A stretch of DNA of 64,000 bases from Avena insularis (taxonomy: Eukaryota; Streptophyta; Magnoliopsida; Poales; Poaceae): the NCBI GenBank assembly GCA_023614405.1, contig JAJUPC010000234.1, positions 407,501-471,500 of the forward strand, in the 5' to 3' direction. Every line of letters begins with the position of its first letter. Position 1 is the stretch's first letter. Positions 39,866 to 54,771 of the stretch are shown here, in pieces. The position numbers were made by a program, and so were the translations under genes. The notes under the pieces were generated by a model that saw nothing but the letters and a program-made list of their open reading frames with translations, ran no database searches and was not told the origin of the DNA.

Positions 39866-41212
39866 ACACTGGTGGATCCATATGTGGTATGCGAAAAGAA
39901 CACACATGCAATGACTCTGGTTGTTGTTAGTAAAAAGAGCACACATGCAATGACACTGGTGGATCCATGTGTGGTCTCTAAAGAGAACACACATGCAATG
40001 ACACTGGTGGATCCATAGGTGGTATGTGAAAAGAACACACATTTCAATGAGTCTGGTTGTTGTTAGTAAAAAGAACACACATGCAATGACACTGGTGGAT
40101 CCATAGGTGGATTGTGAAAAGAGCACACATGCAATGACACTAGTGGATCCATATGTGGTATGTGAAAAGAACACACATGCAATGACTTCAGTTGTTGTTA
40201 GTAAAAAGAACACACATGTAATGACACTTGTGGATCCATGTGTGGTCTCTAAAGAGAACACACATTTCAATGACTCTGGTTGTTGTTAGTAAAAATAACA
40301 CACATGCAATGACACTGGTGGATCCATAGGTGGCTTGTGAAAAGAGAACACATGCAATGACACTGGTGGATCCATATGTGGTATGTGAAAAGAACACACA
40401 TGCAATGACTCCAGTTGTTGTTAGTAAAAAGAACACACATGTAATGGCACTGGTGCATCCATGTGTGGTCTCTGAAGAGAACACACATTTTAATGACACT
40501 GGTGGATCCATATGTGGTATGTGAAAAGAACTGTCATGAAATGACTCAAGTTGTTGTTGGTAAAAAGAACACAGATGCAATGACACTGGTGGATCCATAG
40601 GTGGATTGTGAAAAGAACACACATGCAATGACACTGGTGGATCCATATGTGGTATGTGAAAAGAACACACATGCAATGACTCTGGTTGTTGTTAGTAAAA
40701 AGAACACACATGTAATGACACTGGTGGATCCATAGGTGGATTGTGAAAAGAGCACACATGCAATGACACTGGTTGAATCATATGTGGTATGTGAAAAGAA
40801 CACACATGCAATGACTCTAGTTGTTGTTAGTAAAAAGAACACACATGTAATGACACTGGTGGATCCATGTGTGGTCTCGGAAAAGAACACACATTTCAAT
40901 GACTCTGGCTATTGTTAGTAAAAAGAACACACATGCAATGACACTGGTGGATCCACAGGTGGATTGTGAAAAGAACACAAATGCAATGACACTTGTGGGT
41001 CCATATGTGGTATGTGAAAAGAACACACATTTCAATGACTCTACCTGTTGTTTGTAAAAAAGAACACACATGCCATGACACTAGTGGATCCATAGGTGGT
41101 CTCTGAAGAGAACACACATTCAATGACACTGGTGGATCCATATGTGGTATGTGAAAAGAACACACATGCAATGACACTGGTTCTTGTTAGTAAAAAGAGC
41201 ACACATGCAATG
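39866..41212 (+). repeat. Direct tandem duplication of 1347 bp, copy 1
   Basis: This is followed directly by 41213-42559. The exchange point is visible near 41210. There, a module that reads GGATGCATGTGTGG at the end of copy 2 is replaced by GGATCCATATGTGG, the beginning of the repeat. Shared rare variants are GTGGCTTGTGAAAAG, GGTGCATCC, CTGTCATG, GGTTGAATCATATG and GTCTCGGAAAAG. Confidence 0.88.
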
Positions 41213-42559
41213 ACACTGGTGGATCCATATGTGGTATGCGAAAAGAACACACATGCAATGACTCTGGTTGTTGTTAGTAAAAAGAGCACACATGCAATGA
41301 CACTGGTGGATCCATGTGTGGTCTCTAAAGAGAACACACATGCAAAGACACTAGTGGATCCATAGGTGGTATGTGAAAAGAACACACATTTCAATGAGTC
41401 TGGTTGTTGTTAGTAAAAAGAACACACATGCAATGACACTGGTGGATCCATGGGTGGATTGTGAAAAGAGCACACATGCAATGACACTAGTGGATCCATA
41501 TGTGGTATGTGAAAAGAACACACATGCAATGACTTCAGTTGTTGTTAGTAAAAAGAACACACATGTAATGACACTTGTGGATCCATGTGTGGTCTCTAAA
41601 GAGAACACACATTTCAATGACTCTGGTTGTTGTTAGTAAAAATAACACACATGCAATGACACTGGTGGATCCATAGGTGGCTTGTGAAAAGAGAACACAT
41701 GCAATGACACTGGTGGATCCATATGTGGTATGTGAAAAGAACACACATGCAATGACTCCAGTTGTTGTTAGTAAAAAGAACACACATGTAATGGCACTGG
41801 TGCATCCATGTGTGGTCTCTGAAGAGAACACACATTTTAATGACACTGGTGGATCCATATGTGGTATGTGAAAAGAACTGTCATGAAATGACTCAAGTTG
41901 TTGTTGGTAAAAAGAACACAGATGCAATGACACTGGTGGATCCATAGGTGGATTGTGAAAAGAACACACATGCAATGACACTGGTGGATCCATATGTGGT
42001 ATGTGAAAAGAACACACATGCAATGACTCTGGTTGTTGTTAGTAAAAAGAACACACATGTAATGACACTGGTGGATCCATAGGTGGATTGTGAAAAGAGC
42101 ACACATGCAATGACACTGGTTGAATCATATGTGGTATGTGAAAAGAACACACATGCAATGACTCTAGTTGTTGTTAGTAAAAAGAACACACATGTAATGA
42201 CACTGGTGGATCCATGTGTGGTCTCGGAAAAGAACACACATTTCAATGACTCTGGCTATTGTTAGTAAAAAGAACACACATGCAATGACACTGGTGGATC
42301 CACAGGTGGATTGTGAAAAGAACACAAATGCAATGACACTTGTGGGTCCATATGTGGTATGTGAAAAGAACACACATTTCAATGACTCTACCTGTTGTTT
42401 GTAAAAAAGAACACACATGCCATGACACTAGTGGATCCATAGGTGGTCTCTGAAGAGAACACACATGCAATGACACTGGTGGATCCATATGTGGTATGTG
42501 AAAAGAACACACATGCAATGACACTGGTTCTTGTTAGTAAAAAGAGCACACATGCAATG
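41213..42559 (+). repeat. Direct tandem duplication of 1347 bp, copy 2
   Basis: This is the second copy of 39866-41212. The few differences I see include GGATCCATGGG near 41447 and CACATGCAATG near 42458 where copy 1 has CACATTCAATG. It appears to be among the younger duplications in the window. Confidence 0.88.
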
Positions 42560-43379
42560 ACACTGGTGGATGCATGTGTGGTCTTTGAAGAGAACACACA
42601 TTTCAATGACTCTTGTTGTTAGTAAAAAGACACACATGCAATGACACTGGTGGATCCATGTGTGGTCTCTAAAGAGATCACACATTTCAATGACACTGGT
42701 GGATCCATATGTGGTATGTGAAAATAACAGTCATGAAATGACTCCAGTTGTTGTTAGTAAAAAGAACACACATGCAATGACACTGGTGGATCCATAGGTG
42801 GATTGTGAAAAGAACAAACATGCAATGAAACTGGTGGATCCATAGGTGGTATGTGAAAAGAACACACATTTCAATGACTCTGGTTGTTGTTAGTAAAAAG
42901 AACACACATGCAATGACACTGGTGGATCCATAGGTGGATTGGGAAAAGAGCACACATGCAATGACTCTGGTTGTTGTTAGTAAAAAGAACACACATACAA
43001 TGATACTGGTGGATCCATAGGTGGATTGTGAAAAGAACACACATGTAATGACACTGGTGGATCCATGTGTGGTCTCTCAAGAGAACACACATTTCAATGA
43101 GTCTGGTTGTTGTTAGTAAAAAGAACACACATGCAATAACACTGGTGGATCCATAGGTGGATTGTGAAAAGAACACACATGCAATGACACTGGTGGGTCC
43201 ATATGTGGTATGTGATAAGAACGCACATGCAATGACTCTGGTTGTTGTTAGTAAAAAGAACACACATGCAATGACACTGGTGGATCCATAGGTGGATTGT
43301 GAAAAGAACACACATGTAATGACACTTGTGGATCCATGTGTGGTCTCTGAAGAGAACACACATTTCAATGACTCTGGTT

Positions 43380-45180
43380 GTTGTTAGTAAAAAGAACACA
43401 CATGCAATGACACTGGTGGATCCATAGGTGGATTGTGAAAAGAGCACACATGCAATGACACTGGTGGATCCATATGTGGTATGTGAAAAGAACACACATG
43501 CAATGACTCCAGTTGTTGTTAGTAAAAAGAACACACATGTAATGACACTGGTGGATCCATGTGTGGTCTCTGAAGAGAACACACATTTCAATGACACTGG
43601 TGGATCCATATGTGGTATGTGAAAAGAACCGTCATGAAATGACTCAAGTTGTTGTTAGTAAAAAGAACACAGATGCAATGACACTGGTGGATCCATAGGT
43701 GGATTGTGAAAAGAACACACATGCAATGACACTGGTGGATCCATATGTGGTATGTGAAAAGAACACACATGTAATGACTCTGGTTGTTGTTAGTAAATAG
43801 AACACACATGCAATGACACTGGTGGATCTATAGGTGGATTGTGAAAAGAACACACAAGCAATGACACTGGTGGATCCATAGGTGGTATGTGAAAAGAACA
43901 CACATTTCAATGACTCTGGTTGTTGTTAGTAAAAAGAACACACATGCAATGACACTGGTGGATCCATAGGTGGATTGTGAAAAGACCACACATGCAATGA
44001 CTCTGGTTGTTGTTAGTAAAAAGAACACACATGCAATGACACTTGTGGATCCATAGGTGGATTGTGAAAAGAACACACATGCAGTGACACAGGTGGATCC
44101 ATAGGTGGTATGTGAAAAGAACACACATTTCAATGAGTCTGGTTGTTGTTAGTAAAAAGAACACACATGCAATGACACTGGTGGATCCATAGGTGGATTG
44201 TGAAAAGAGCACACATGCAATGACACTAGTGGATCCATATGTGGTATGTGAAAAGAACACACAAGCAATGACTCCAGTTGTTGTTAGTAAAAAAAACACA
44301 CATGTAATGACACTGGTGGATCCATTTGTGGTCTCTAAAGAGAACACACATTTCAATGACTGTGGTTGTTGTTAGTAAAAAGAACACACATGCAATGACA
44401 CTGGTGGATCCATAGGTGGATTGTGAAAAGAACACACATGCAATGACACTGGTGGGTCCATATGTGGTTTGTGAAAAGAACACACATGCAATGACTCTGG
44501 TTGTTGTTAGTAAAAAGAACACACATGCAACGACACTGGTGGATCCATAGGTGGATTGTGAAAAGAACACACATGCAATGACACTGGTGGATCCATAGGT
44601 GGTATTTGAAAAGAACACACATTTCAATGACTCTGGTTGTTGTTAGTAAAAGGAACACACATGCAATGACACTGGTGGATCCATAGGTGGATTGTGAAAA
44701 GAGCACACATGCAATGACACTGGTGGATCCATATGTGGTATGTGAAAAGAACACACATGCAATGACTCTGGCTGTTGTTAGTAAAAAGAATACACATGCA
44801 ATGACATTGGTGGATCCATGTGTGGTCTCTGAAGAGAACACACATTTCAATGACACTGGTGGATCCATATGTGGTATGTGAAAAGAACAGTCATGAAATG
44901 ACTCTAGTTCTTGTTAGTAAAAAGAACACACATGCAATGACACTGGTGGATCCATAGGTGGATTGTGAAAAGAACACACATGCAATGACACTGGTGGATC
45001 CATATGTGGTATGCGAAAAGAACACACATGCAATGACTCTGGTTGTTGTTAGTAAAAAGAGCACACATGCAATGACACTAGTGGATCCATGTGTGGTCTC
45101 TGAAGAGAACACACATGCAATGACACTGGTGGATCCATAGGTGGTATGTGAAAAGAACACACATTTCAATGAGTCTGGTT
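43380..45180 (+). repeat. Direct tandem duplication of about 1.8 kb, copy 1
   Basis: This is followed by a copy at 45181-46974. The offset is 1801 bp at the left and 1794 bp at the right. Shared markers are CCGTCATG, GACCACACATG, GTGGTTTGTG, GTATTTGAAAAG, GTAAAAGGAACAC and GGCTGTTG. Confidence 0.85.
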
Positions 45181-46974
45181 GTTGATAGTAAAAAGAACAC
45201 ACATTCAATGACACTGGTGGATCCATAGGTGGATTGTGAAAAGAGCACACATGAAATGACACTGGTGGATCCATATGTGGTATGTGAAAAGAACACACAT
45301 GCAATGACTCCAGTTGTTGTTAGTAAAAAGAACACACATGTAATGACACTGGTGGATCCATGTGTGGTCACGGAAGAGAACACACATTTCAATGACACTG
45401 GTGGATCCATATGTGGTATGTGAAAAGAACCGTCATGAAATGACTCAAGTTGTTGTTAGTAAAAAGAACACAGATGCAATGACACTGGTGGATCCATAGG
45501 TGGATTGTGAAAAGAACACACATGCAATGACACTGGTGGATCCATATGTGGTATGTGAAAAGAACACACATGTAATGACTCTGGTTGTTGTTAGTAAATA
45601 GAACACACATGCAATGACACTGGTGGATCTATAGGTGGATTGTGAAAAGAACACACAAGCAATGACACTGGTGGATCCATAGGTGGTATGTGAAAAGAAC
45701 ACACATTTCAATGACTCTGGTTGTTGTTAGTAAAAAGAACACACATGCAATGACACTGGTGGATCCATAGGTGGATTGTGAAAAGACCACACATGCAATG
45801 ACTCTGGTTGTTGTTAGTAAAAAGAACACACATGCAATGACACTGGTGGATCCATAGGTGGATTGTGAAAAGAACACACATGCAATGACACAGGTGGATC
45901 CATAGGTGGTACGTGAAAAGAACACACATCTCAATGAGTCTGGTTGTTTTTAGTAAAAAGAACACACATGCAATGACACTGGTGGATCCATAGGTGGATT
46001 GTGAAAAGAGCACACATGCAATGACACTAGTGGATCCATATGTGGTATGTGAAAAGAACACACAAGCAATGACTCCAGTTGTTGTTAGTAAAAAAACACA
46101 TGTAATGACATCAGGATCCATGTGGTCTCTAAAGAGAACACACATTTCAATGACTGTGGTTGTTGTTAGTAAAAAGAACACACATGCAATGACACTGGTG
46201 GATCCATAGGTGGATTGTGAAAAGAACACACATGCAATGACACTGGTGGGTCCATATGTGGTTTGTGAAAAGAACACACATGCAATGACTCTGGTTGTTG
46301 TTAATAAAAAGAACACACATGCAACGACACTGGAGGATCCATAGGTGGATTGTGAAAAGAACACACATGCAATGACACTGGTGGATCCATAGGTGGTATT
46401 TGAAAAGAACACACATTTCAATGACTCTGGTTGTTGTTAGTAAAAGGAACACACATGCAATGACACTGGTGGATCCATAGGTGGATTGTGAAAAGAGCAC
46501 ACATGCAATGACACTGGTGGATCCATATGTGGTATGTGAAAAGAACACACATGCAATGACTCTGGCTGTTGTTAGTAAAAAGAATACACATGCAATGACA
46601 TTGGTGGATCCATGTGTGGTCTCTGAAGAGAACACACATTTCAATGACACTGGTGGATCCATATGTGGTATGTGAAAAGAACAGTCATGAAATGACTCTA
46701 GTTCTTGTTAGTAAAAAGAACACACATGCAATGACACTAGTGGATCCATAGGTGGATTGTGAAAAGAACACACATGCAATGACACTGGTGGATCCATATG
46801 TGGTATGCGAAAAGAACACACATGCAATGACTCTGGTTGTTGTTAGTAAAAAGAGCACACATGCAATGACACTAGTGGATCCATGTGTGGTCTCTGAAGA
46901 GAACACACATGCAATGACACTGGTGGATCCATAGGTGGTATGTGAAAAGAACACACATTTCAATGAGTCTGGTT
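45181..46974 (+). repeat. Direct tandem duplication of about 1.8 kb, copy 2
   Basis: This is the second copy of 43380-45180. A decayed D module near 46093-46130 (ACATCAGGATCC, TGTGGTCTC) accounts for the 7 bp shortening. This edge-type decay stands out in an otherwise regular region. A third partial copy begins near 46975. Confidence 0.83.
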
Positions 46975-46975
46975 G

Positions 46976-47875
46976 TTGTTAGTAAAAAGAACACACATGC
47001 AATGACACTGGTGTATCCATAGGTGGATTGTGAAAAGAGCACACATGAAATGACACTGGTGGATCCATATGTGGTATGTGAAAAGAACACACATGCAATG
47101 ACTTCAGTTGTTGTTAGTAAAAAGAACACACATGTAATGACACTTGTGGATCCATGTGTGGTCTCTGAAGAGAACACACATTTCAATGACTCTGGTTGTT
47201 GTTAGTAAAAAGAACACACATGCAATGACACAAGTGGATCCATAGGTGGATTGTGAAAAGAGCACACATGCAATGACACTGGTGGGTCCATATGTGGTAT
47301 GTGAAAAGAACACACATGCAATGACTCCAGTTGTTGTTAGTAAAAAGAACACACATGTAATGACACTGGTGGATCCATGTGTGGTCTCTGAAGAGAACAC
47401 ACATTTCAATGACACTGGTGGATCCATATGTGGTATGTGAAAAGAACCGTCATGAAATGACTCAAGTTGTTGTTAGTAAAAAGAACACAGATGCAATGAC
47501 ACTGGTGGATCCATAGGTGGATTGTGAAAAGAACACACATGCAATGACAGTGGTGGATCCATATGTGGTATGTGAAAAGAACACACATGCAATGACTCTG
47601 GTTGTTGTTAGTAAAAAGATCACACATGCAATAACACTGGTGGATCCATGTCTGGTCTCTGAAGAGAACACACATGCAATGACACTGGTGGATCCATATG
47701 TGGTATGTGAAAAGAACACACATTTCAATGAGTCTGGTTGTTGTTAGTAAAAAGAACACACATGCAATGACACTGGTGGATCCATAGGTGGATTGGGAAA
47801 AGAGCACATATGCAATGACACTGGTGGATCCATATGTGGTATGTGAAAAGAACACACATGCAATGACTCCAGTTG
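46976..47875 (+). repeat. 900 bp segment repeated at 6896 bp offset, copy 1
   Basis: This matches 53872-54771. Both carry GGGTCC followed by TATGTGG, CCGTCATG, AAGATCACACATGCAATAAC, GTCTGGTCTC and GATTGGGAAAAG. Copy 2 of the 3 kb block lacks this segment, which is why the two block offsets are 2998 and 3898 bp. Confidence 0.83.
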
Positions 47876-50873
47876 TTGTTAGTAAAAAGAACACACATGT
47901 AATGACACTGGTGGATCCATGTGTGGTCCCTGAAGAGAACACACATTTCAATGACTCTGGCTGTTGTTAGTAAAATAAACACATGCAATGACACTGGTGG
48001 TTCCACAATTGGATTGTGAAAAGAACACAAATGCAATGACACTGGTGGGTCCATATGTGGTATGTGAAAAGAACACACATTTCAATGACTCTACTTGTTG
48101 TTTGTAAAAATAACACACAAGCAATGACACTAGTGGATCCATAGGTGGTCTCTAAGAGATCACACATGCAATGACAATGGTGGATCCATATCTGGTATGT
48201 GAAAAGAACACACATGCAATGACACTGGTTGTTGTTAGTAAAAAGAGCACACATGCAATGACACTGGTGGATGCATGTGTGGTCTCTGAAGAGAACGCAC
48301 ATTTGAGTGACTCTTGTTGTTAGTAAAAAGACACACATGCAATGACACTGGTGGATCCATGTGTGGTCTCTAAAGAGATCACACATTTCAATGACACTGG
48401 TGGATCCATATGTGGTATGTGAAAAGAACAGTCATGACATGACTCCAGATGTTGTTAGTAAAAAGAACACACATGGAATGACACTGGTGCATCCATAGGT
48501 GGATTGTGAAAAGAGCGCACATGCAATGACACTTGTGGATCCATATGTGGTATGTGAAAAGAACACACATGCAATGACTCTGGTTGTTGTTAGTAAATAG
48601 AACACACATGCAATGACACTCGTGGATCCATAGGTGGATTGTGAAAAGAACACACATGCAATGACACTCGTGGATCCATAGGTGGTATGTGAAAAGAACA
48701 CACATTTCAATGACTCTGGTTGTTGTTAGTAAAAAGAACACACATGCAATGACACTGGTGGATCCATAGGTGGATTGTGAAAAGAGCACAGATGCAATGA
48801 CACTAGTGGATCCATATGTGGTATGTGAAAAGAACACACATGCAATGACTCCAGTTGTTGTTAGTAAAAAGAACACACATATAATGACACTAGTGGATCC
48901 ATGTGTGGTCTGAAGAACACACATTCCAATGACTGTGGTTGTTGTTAGTAAAAAGAACACACATGCAATGACACTGGTGGATCCATAGGTGGATTGTGAA
49001 AAGAACACACATGCAATGACACTGGTGGGTCTATATGTGGTATGTGAAAAGAACACACATGCAATGACTCTGGTTGTTGTTAGTAAAAAGAACACACATG
49101 CAATGACACTGGTGGATCCATAGGTGGATTGTGAAAAGAACACACATGCAATGACACTGGTGGATCCATAGGTGGTATGTGAAAAGAACACACATTTCAA
49201 TGACTCTGGTTGTTGTTAGTAAAAAGAACACACATGTAATGACACTGGTGGATCCATAGGTGGATTGTGAAAAGAGCACACATGCAATGACACTGGTGGA
49301 TCCATATGTGGTATGTGAAAAGAACACACATGCAATGACTCCGCTTGTTGTTAGTAAAAAGAACACACATGCAATGACACTGGTGGATCCATAGGTGGAT
49401 TGTGAAAAGAACACACATGCAATGACACTGGTGGGTCTATATGTGGTATGTGAAAATAACACACATGCAATGACTCTGGTTGTTGTTAGTAAAAAGAACA
49501 CACATGCAATGACACTGGTGGATCCATAGGTGGATTGTGAAAAGAACACATGCAATGACACTGGTGGATCCATAGGTGGTATGTGAAAAGAACACACATT
49601 TCAATGACTCTGGTTGTTGTTAGTAAAAAGAACACACATGCAATGACACTGGTGGATCCATAGGTGGATTGTGAAAAGAGCACACATGCAATGACACTGG
49701 TGGATCCATATGTGGTATGTGAAAAGAACACACATGCAATGAATCCAGTTGTTGTTAGTAAAAAGAACACACATGCAATGACAGTGGTGGATCCATGTGT
49801 GGTCTCTGAAGACAACACACATTTCAATGACACTGGTGGATCCATATGTGGTATGTGAAAAGAACAGTCATGAAATGACTCCAGTTGTTGTTAGTAAAAA
49901 GAACACACATGCAATGACACTGGTGGATCCATAGGTGGATTGTGCAAAGAACACACATGCAATGACACTGGCGGATCCATATGTGGTATGCGAAAAGAAC
50001 ACACATGCAATGACTCTAGTTGTTGTTAGTAAAAAGAGCACACATGCAATGACACTGGTGGATCCATGTGTGGTCTCTGAAGAGAACACACATGCAATAA
50101 CACTGGTGGATCCATAGGTGGTATGTGAAAAGAACACACATTTCAATGAGTCTGGTTGTTGTTTGAAAAAGAACACACATGCAATGACACTGGTGGATCC
50201 ATAGGTGGATTGTGAAAACAGCACACATGCAATGACACTAGTAAATCCATATGTGGTATGTGAAAAGAACACACATGCAATGACTTCAGTTGTTGTTAGT
50301 AAAAAGAACACACATGTAATGACACTTGTGGATCCATGTGTGGTCTCTCAAGAGAACACACATTTCAATGACTCTAGTTGTTGTTAGTAAAAAGAGCACA
50401 CATGCAATGACACTGGTGGATCCATATGTGGTATGTGAAAAGAACACACATGCAATGACTCCAGTTGTTGTTAGTAAAAAGAACACACATGTAATGACAC
50501 TGGTGGATCCATGTGTCATCTCTGAAGAGAACACACATTTCAATGACACTGGTGGATCCATATGTGGTATGTGAAAAGAACCGTCATGAAATGACTCAAG
50601 TTGTTGTTAGTAAAAAGAACACAGATGCAATGACACTGGTGGATCCATAGGTGGATTGTGAAAAGAACACACATGAATGACACTGGTGGATCCATATGTG
50701 GTATGTGAAAAGAACACACATGTAATGACTCTGGTTGTTGTTAGTAAATAGAACACACATGCAATAACACTGGTGGATCTATAGGTTGATTGTGAAAAGA
50801 ACACACATGCAATGACACTGGTGGATCCATAGGTGGTATGTGAAAAGAACACACATTTCAATGAGTCTGGTTG
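47876..50873 (+). repeat. About 3 kb block, copy 1 of 3
   Basis: This matches 50874-53871 (offset 2998-2999 bp) and 54772-57757. Markers are GTCCCTGAAG, GTGGTTCCACA, GGATGCATG, ATTTGAGTGAC, CACTCGTGG, CACATATAATG, CATTCCAATGACTG and GTGCAAAGAACAC. Private changes (CATGACATG, CAGATGTTG, a shortened D near 48909) make it the most divergent of the three. Confidence 0.85.
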
Positions 50874-53871
50874 TTGTTAGTAAAAAGAACACACATGTAA
50901 TGACACTGGTGGATCCATGTGTGGTCCCTGAAGAGAACACACATTTCAATGACTCTGGCTGTTGTTAGTAAAAATAAACACATGCAATGACACTGGTGGT
51001 TCCACAGGTGGATTGTGAAAAGAACACAAATGCAATGACACTGGTGGGTCCATATGTGGTATGTGAAAAGAACACACATTTCAATGACTCTACTTGTTGT
51101 TTGTAAAAATAACACACAAGCAATGACACTAGTGGATCCATAGGTGGTCTCTAAGAGATCACACATGCAATGACAATGGTGGATCCATATCTGGTATGTG
51201 AAAAGAACACACATGCAATGACACTGGTTGTTGTTAGTAAAAAGAGCACACATGCAATGACACTGGTGGATGCATGTGTGGTCTCTGAAGAGAACGCACA
51301 TTTGAGTGACTCTTGTTGTTAGTAAAAAGACACACATGCAATGACACTGGTGGATCCATGTGTGGTCTCTAAAGAGATCACACATTTCAATGACACTGGT
51401 GGATCCATATGTGGTATGTGAAAAGAACAGTCATGAAATGACTCCAGTTGTTGTTAGTAAAAAGAACACACATGCAATGACACTGGTGGATCCATAGGTG
51501 GATTGTGAAAAGAGCACACATGCAATGACACTGGTGGATCCATATGTGGTATGTGAAAAGAACACACATGCAATGACTCTGGTTGTTGTTAGTAAATAGA
51601 ACACACATGCAATGACACTCGTGGATCCATAGGTGGATTGTGAAAAGAACACACATGCAATGACACTCGTGGATCCATAGGTGGTATGTGAAAAGAACAC
51701 ACATTTCAATGACTCGTTGTTGTTAGTAAAAGAACACACATGCAATGACACTGGTGGATCCATAGGTGGATTGTGAAAAGAGCACAGATGCAATGACACT
51801 AGTGGATCCATATGTGGTATGTGAAAAGAACACACATGCAATGACTCCAGTTGTTGTTAGTAAAAAGAACACACATATAATGACACTAGTGGATCCATGT
51901 GTGGTCTCTGAAGGGAACACACATTCCAATGACTGTGGTTGTTGTTAGTAAAAAGAACACACATGCAATGACACTGGTGGATCCATAGGTGGATTGTGAA
52001 AAGAACACACATGCAATGACACTGGTGGGTCTATATGTGGTATGTGAAAAGAACACACATGCAATGACTCTTGTTGTTAGTAAAAAGAACACACATGCAA
52101 TGACACTGGTGGATCCATAGGTGGATTGTGAAAAGAACACACATGCAATGACACTGGTGGATCCATAGGTGGTATGTGAAAAGAACACACATTTCAATGA
52201 CTCTGGTTGTTGTTAGTAAAAAGAACACACATGCAATGACACTGTGGATCCATAGGTGGATTGTGAAAAGAGCACACATGCAATGACACTGGTGGATCCA
52301 TATGTGGTATGTGAAAAGAACACACATGCAATGACTCCAGTTGTTGTTAGTAAAAAGAACACACATGCAATGACACTGGTGGATCCATAGGTGGATTGTG
52401 AAAAGAACACACATGCAATGACACTGGTGGGTCTATATGTGGTATGTGAAAATAACACACATGCAATGACTCTGGTTGTTGTTAGTAAAAAGAACACACA
52501 TGCAATGACACTGGTGGATCCATAGGTGGATTGTGAAAAGAACACACATGCAATGACACTGGTGGATCCATAGGTGGTATGTGAAAAGAACACACATTTC
52601 AATGACTCCAGTTGTTGTTAGTAAAAAGAACACACATGCAATGACACTGGTGGATCCATAGGTGGATTGTGAAAATAGCACACATGCAATGACACTGGTG
52701 GATCCATATGTGGTATGTGAAAAGAACACACATGCAATGAATCCAGTTGTTGTTAGTAAAAAGAACACACATGCAATGACATTGGTGGATCCATGTGTGG
52801 TCTCTGAAGAGAACACACATTTCAATGACACTGGTGGATCCATATGTGGTATGTGAAAAGAACAGTCATGAAATGACTCCAGTTGTTGTTAGTAAAAAGA
52901 ACACACATGCAATGACACTGGTGGATCCATAGGTGGATTGTGCAAAGAACACACATGCAATGACACTGGCGGATCCATATGTGGTATGCGAAAAGAACAC
53001 ACATGCAATGACTCTAGTTGTTGTTAGTAAAAAGAGCACACATGCAATGACACTGGTGGATCCATGTGTGGTCTCTGAAGAGAACACACATGCAATAACA
53101 CTGGTGGATCCATAGGTGGTATGTGAAAAGAACACACATTTCAATGAGTCTGGTTGTTGTTTGAAAAAGAACACACATGCAATGACACTGGTGGATCCAT
53201 AGGTGGATTGTGAAAACAGCACACATGCAATGACACTAGTGAATCCATATGTGGTATGTGAAAAGAACACACATGCAATGACTTCAGTTGTTGTTAGTAA
53301 AAAGAACACACATGTAATGACACTTGTGGATCCATGTGTGGTCTCTGAAGAGAACACACATTTCAATGACTCTAGTTGTTGTTAGTAAAAAGAGCACACA
53401 TGCAATGACACTGGTGGATCCATATGTGGTATGTGAAAAGAACACACATGCAATGACTCCAGTTGTTGTTAGTAAAAAGAACACACATGTAATGACACTG
53501 GTGGATCCATGTGTCATCTCTGAAGAGAACACACATTTCAATGACACTGGTGGATCCATATGTGGTATGTGAAAAGAACCGTCATGAAATGACTCAAGTT
53601 GTTGTTAGTAAAAAGAACACAGATGCAATGACACTGGTGGATCCATAGGTGGATTGTGAAAAGAACACACATGAATGACACTGGTGGATCCATATGTGGT
53701 ATGTGAAAAGAACACACATGTAATGACTCTGGTTGTTGTTAGTAAATAGAACACACATGCAATAACACTGGTGGATCTATAGGTTGATTGTGAAAAGAAC
53801 ACACATGCAATGACACTGGTGGATCCATAGGTGGTATGTGAAAAGAACACACATTTCAATGAGTCTGGTTG
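50874..53871 (+). repeat. About 3 kb block, copy 2 of 3
   Basis: This is the second copy of the block. At its left end, a C module that follows a B' head switches directly to the GTCCCTGAAG-bearing D module. This skips the 900 bp present before copy 3, a deletion by exchange between C modules. Small losses occur near 51714, 52070 and 52243. Confidence 0.85.
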
Positions 53872-54771
53872 TTGTTAGTAAAAAGAACACACATGCAATG
53901 ACACTGGTGGATCCATAGGTGGATTGTGAAAAGAGCACACATGAAATGACACTGGTGGATCCATATGTGGTATGTGAAAAGAACACACATGCAATGACTC
54001 CAGTTGTTGTTAGTAAAAAGAACACACATGTAATGACACTTGTGGATCCATGTGTGGTCTCTGAAGAGAACACACATTTCAATGACTCTGGTTGTTGTTA
54101 GTAAAAAGAACACACATGCAATGACACAAGTGGATCCATAGGTGGATTGTGAAAAGAGCACACATGCAATGACACTGGTGGGTCCATATGTGGTATGTGA
54201 AAAGAACACACATGCAATGACTCCAGTTGTTGTTAGTAAAAAGAACACACATGTAATGACACTGGTGGATCCATGTGTGGTCTCTGAAGAGAACACACAT
54301 TTCAATGACACTGGTGGATCCATATGTGGTATGTGAAAAGAACCGTCATGAAATGACTCAAGTTGTTGTTAGTAAAAAGAACACAGATGCAATGACACTG
54401 GTGGATCCATAGGTGGATTGTGAAAAGAACACACATGCAATGACAGTGGTGGATCCATATGTGGTATGTGAAAAGAACACACATGCAATGACTCTGGTTG
54501 TTGTTAGTAAAAAGATCACACATGCAATAACACTGGTGGATCCATGTCTGGTCTCTGAAGAGAACACACATGCAATGACACTGGTGGATCCATATGTGGT
54601 ATGTGAAAAGAACACACATTTCAATGAGTCTGGTTGTTGTTAGTAAAAAGAACACACATGCAATGACACTGGTGGATCCATAGGTGGATTGGGAAAAGAG
54701 CACATATGCAATGACACTGGTGGATCCATATGTGGTATGTGAAAAGAACACACATGCAATGACTCCAGTTG
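53872..54771 (+). repeat. 900 bp segment repeated at 6896 bp offset, copy 2
   Basis: This is a copy of 46976-47875, placed between the second and third 3 kb blocks. Its presence here and absence at 50873 show that the ancestral block was about 3.9 kb. Confidence 0.83.
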
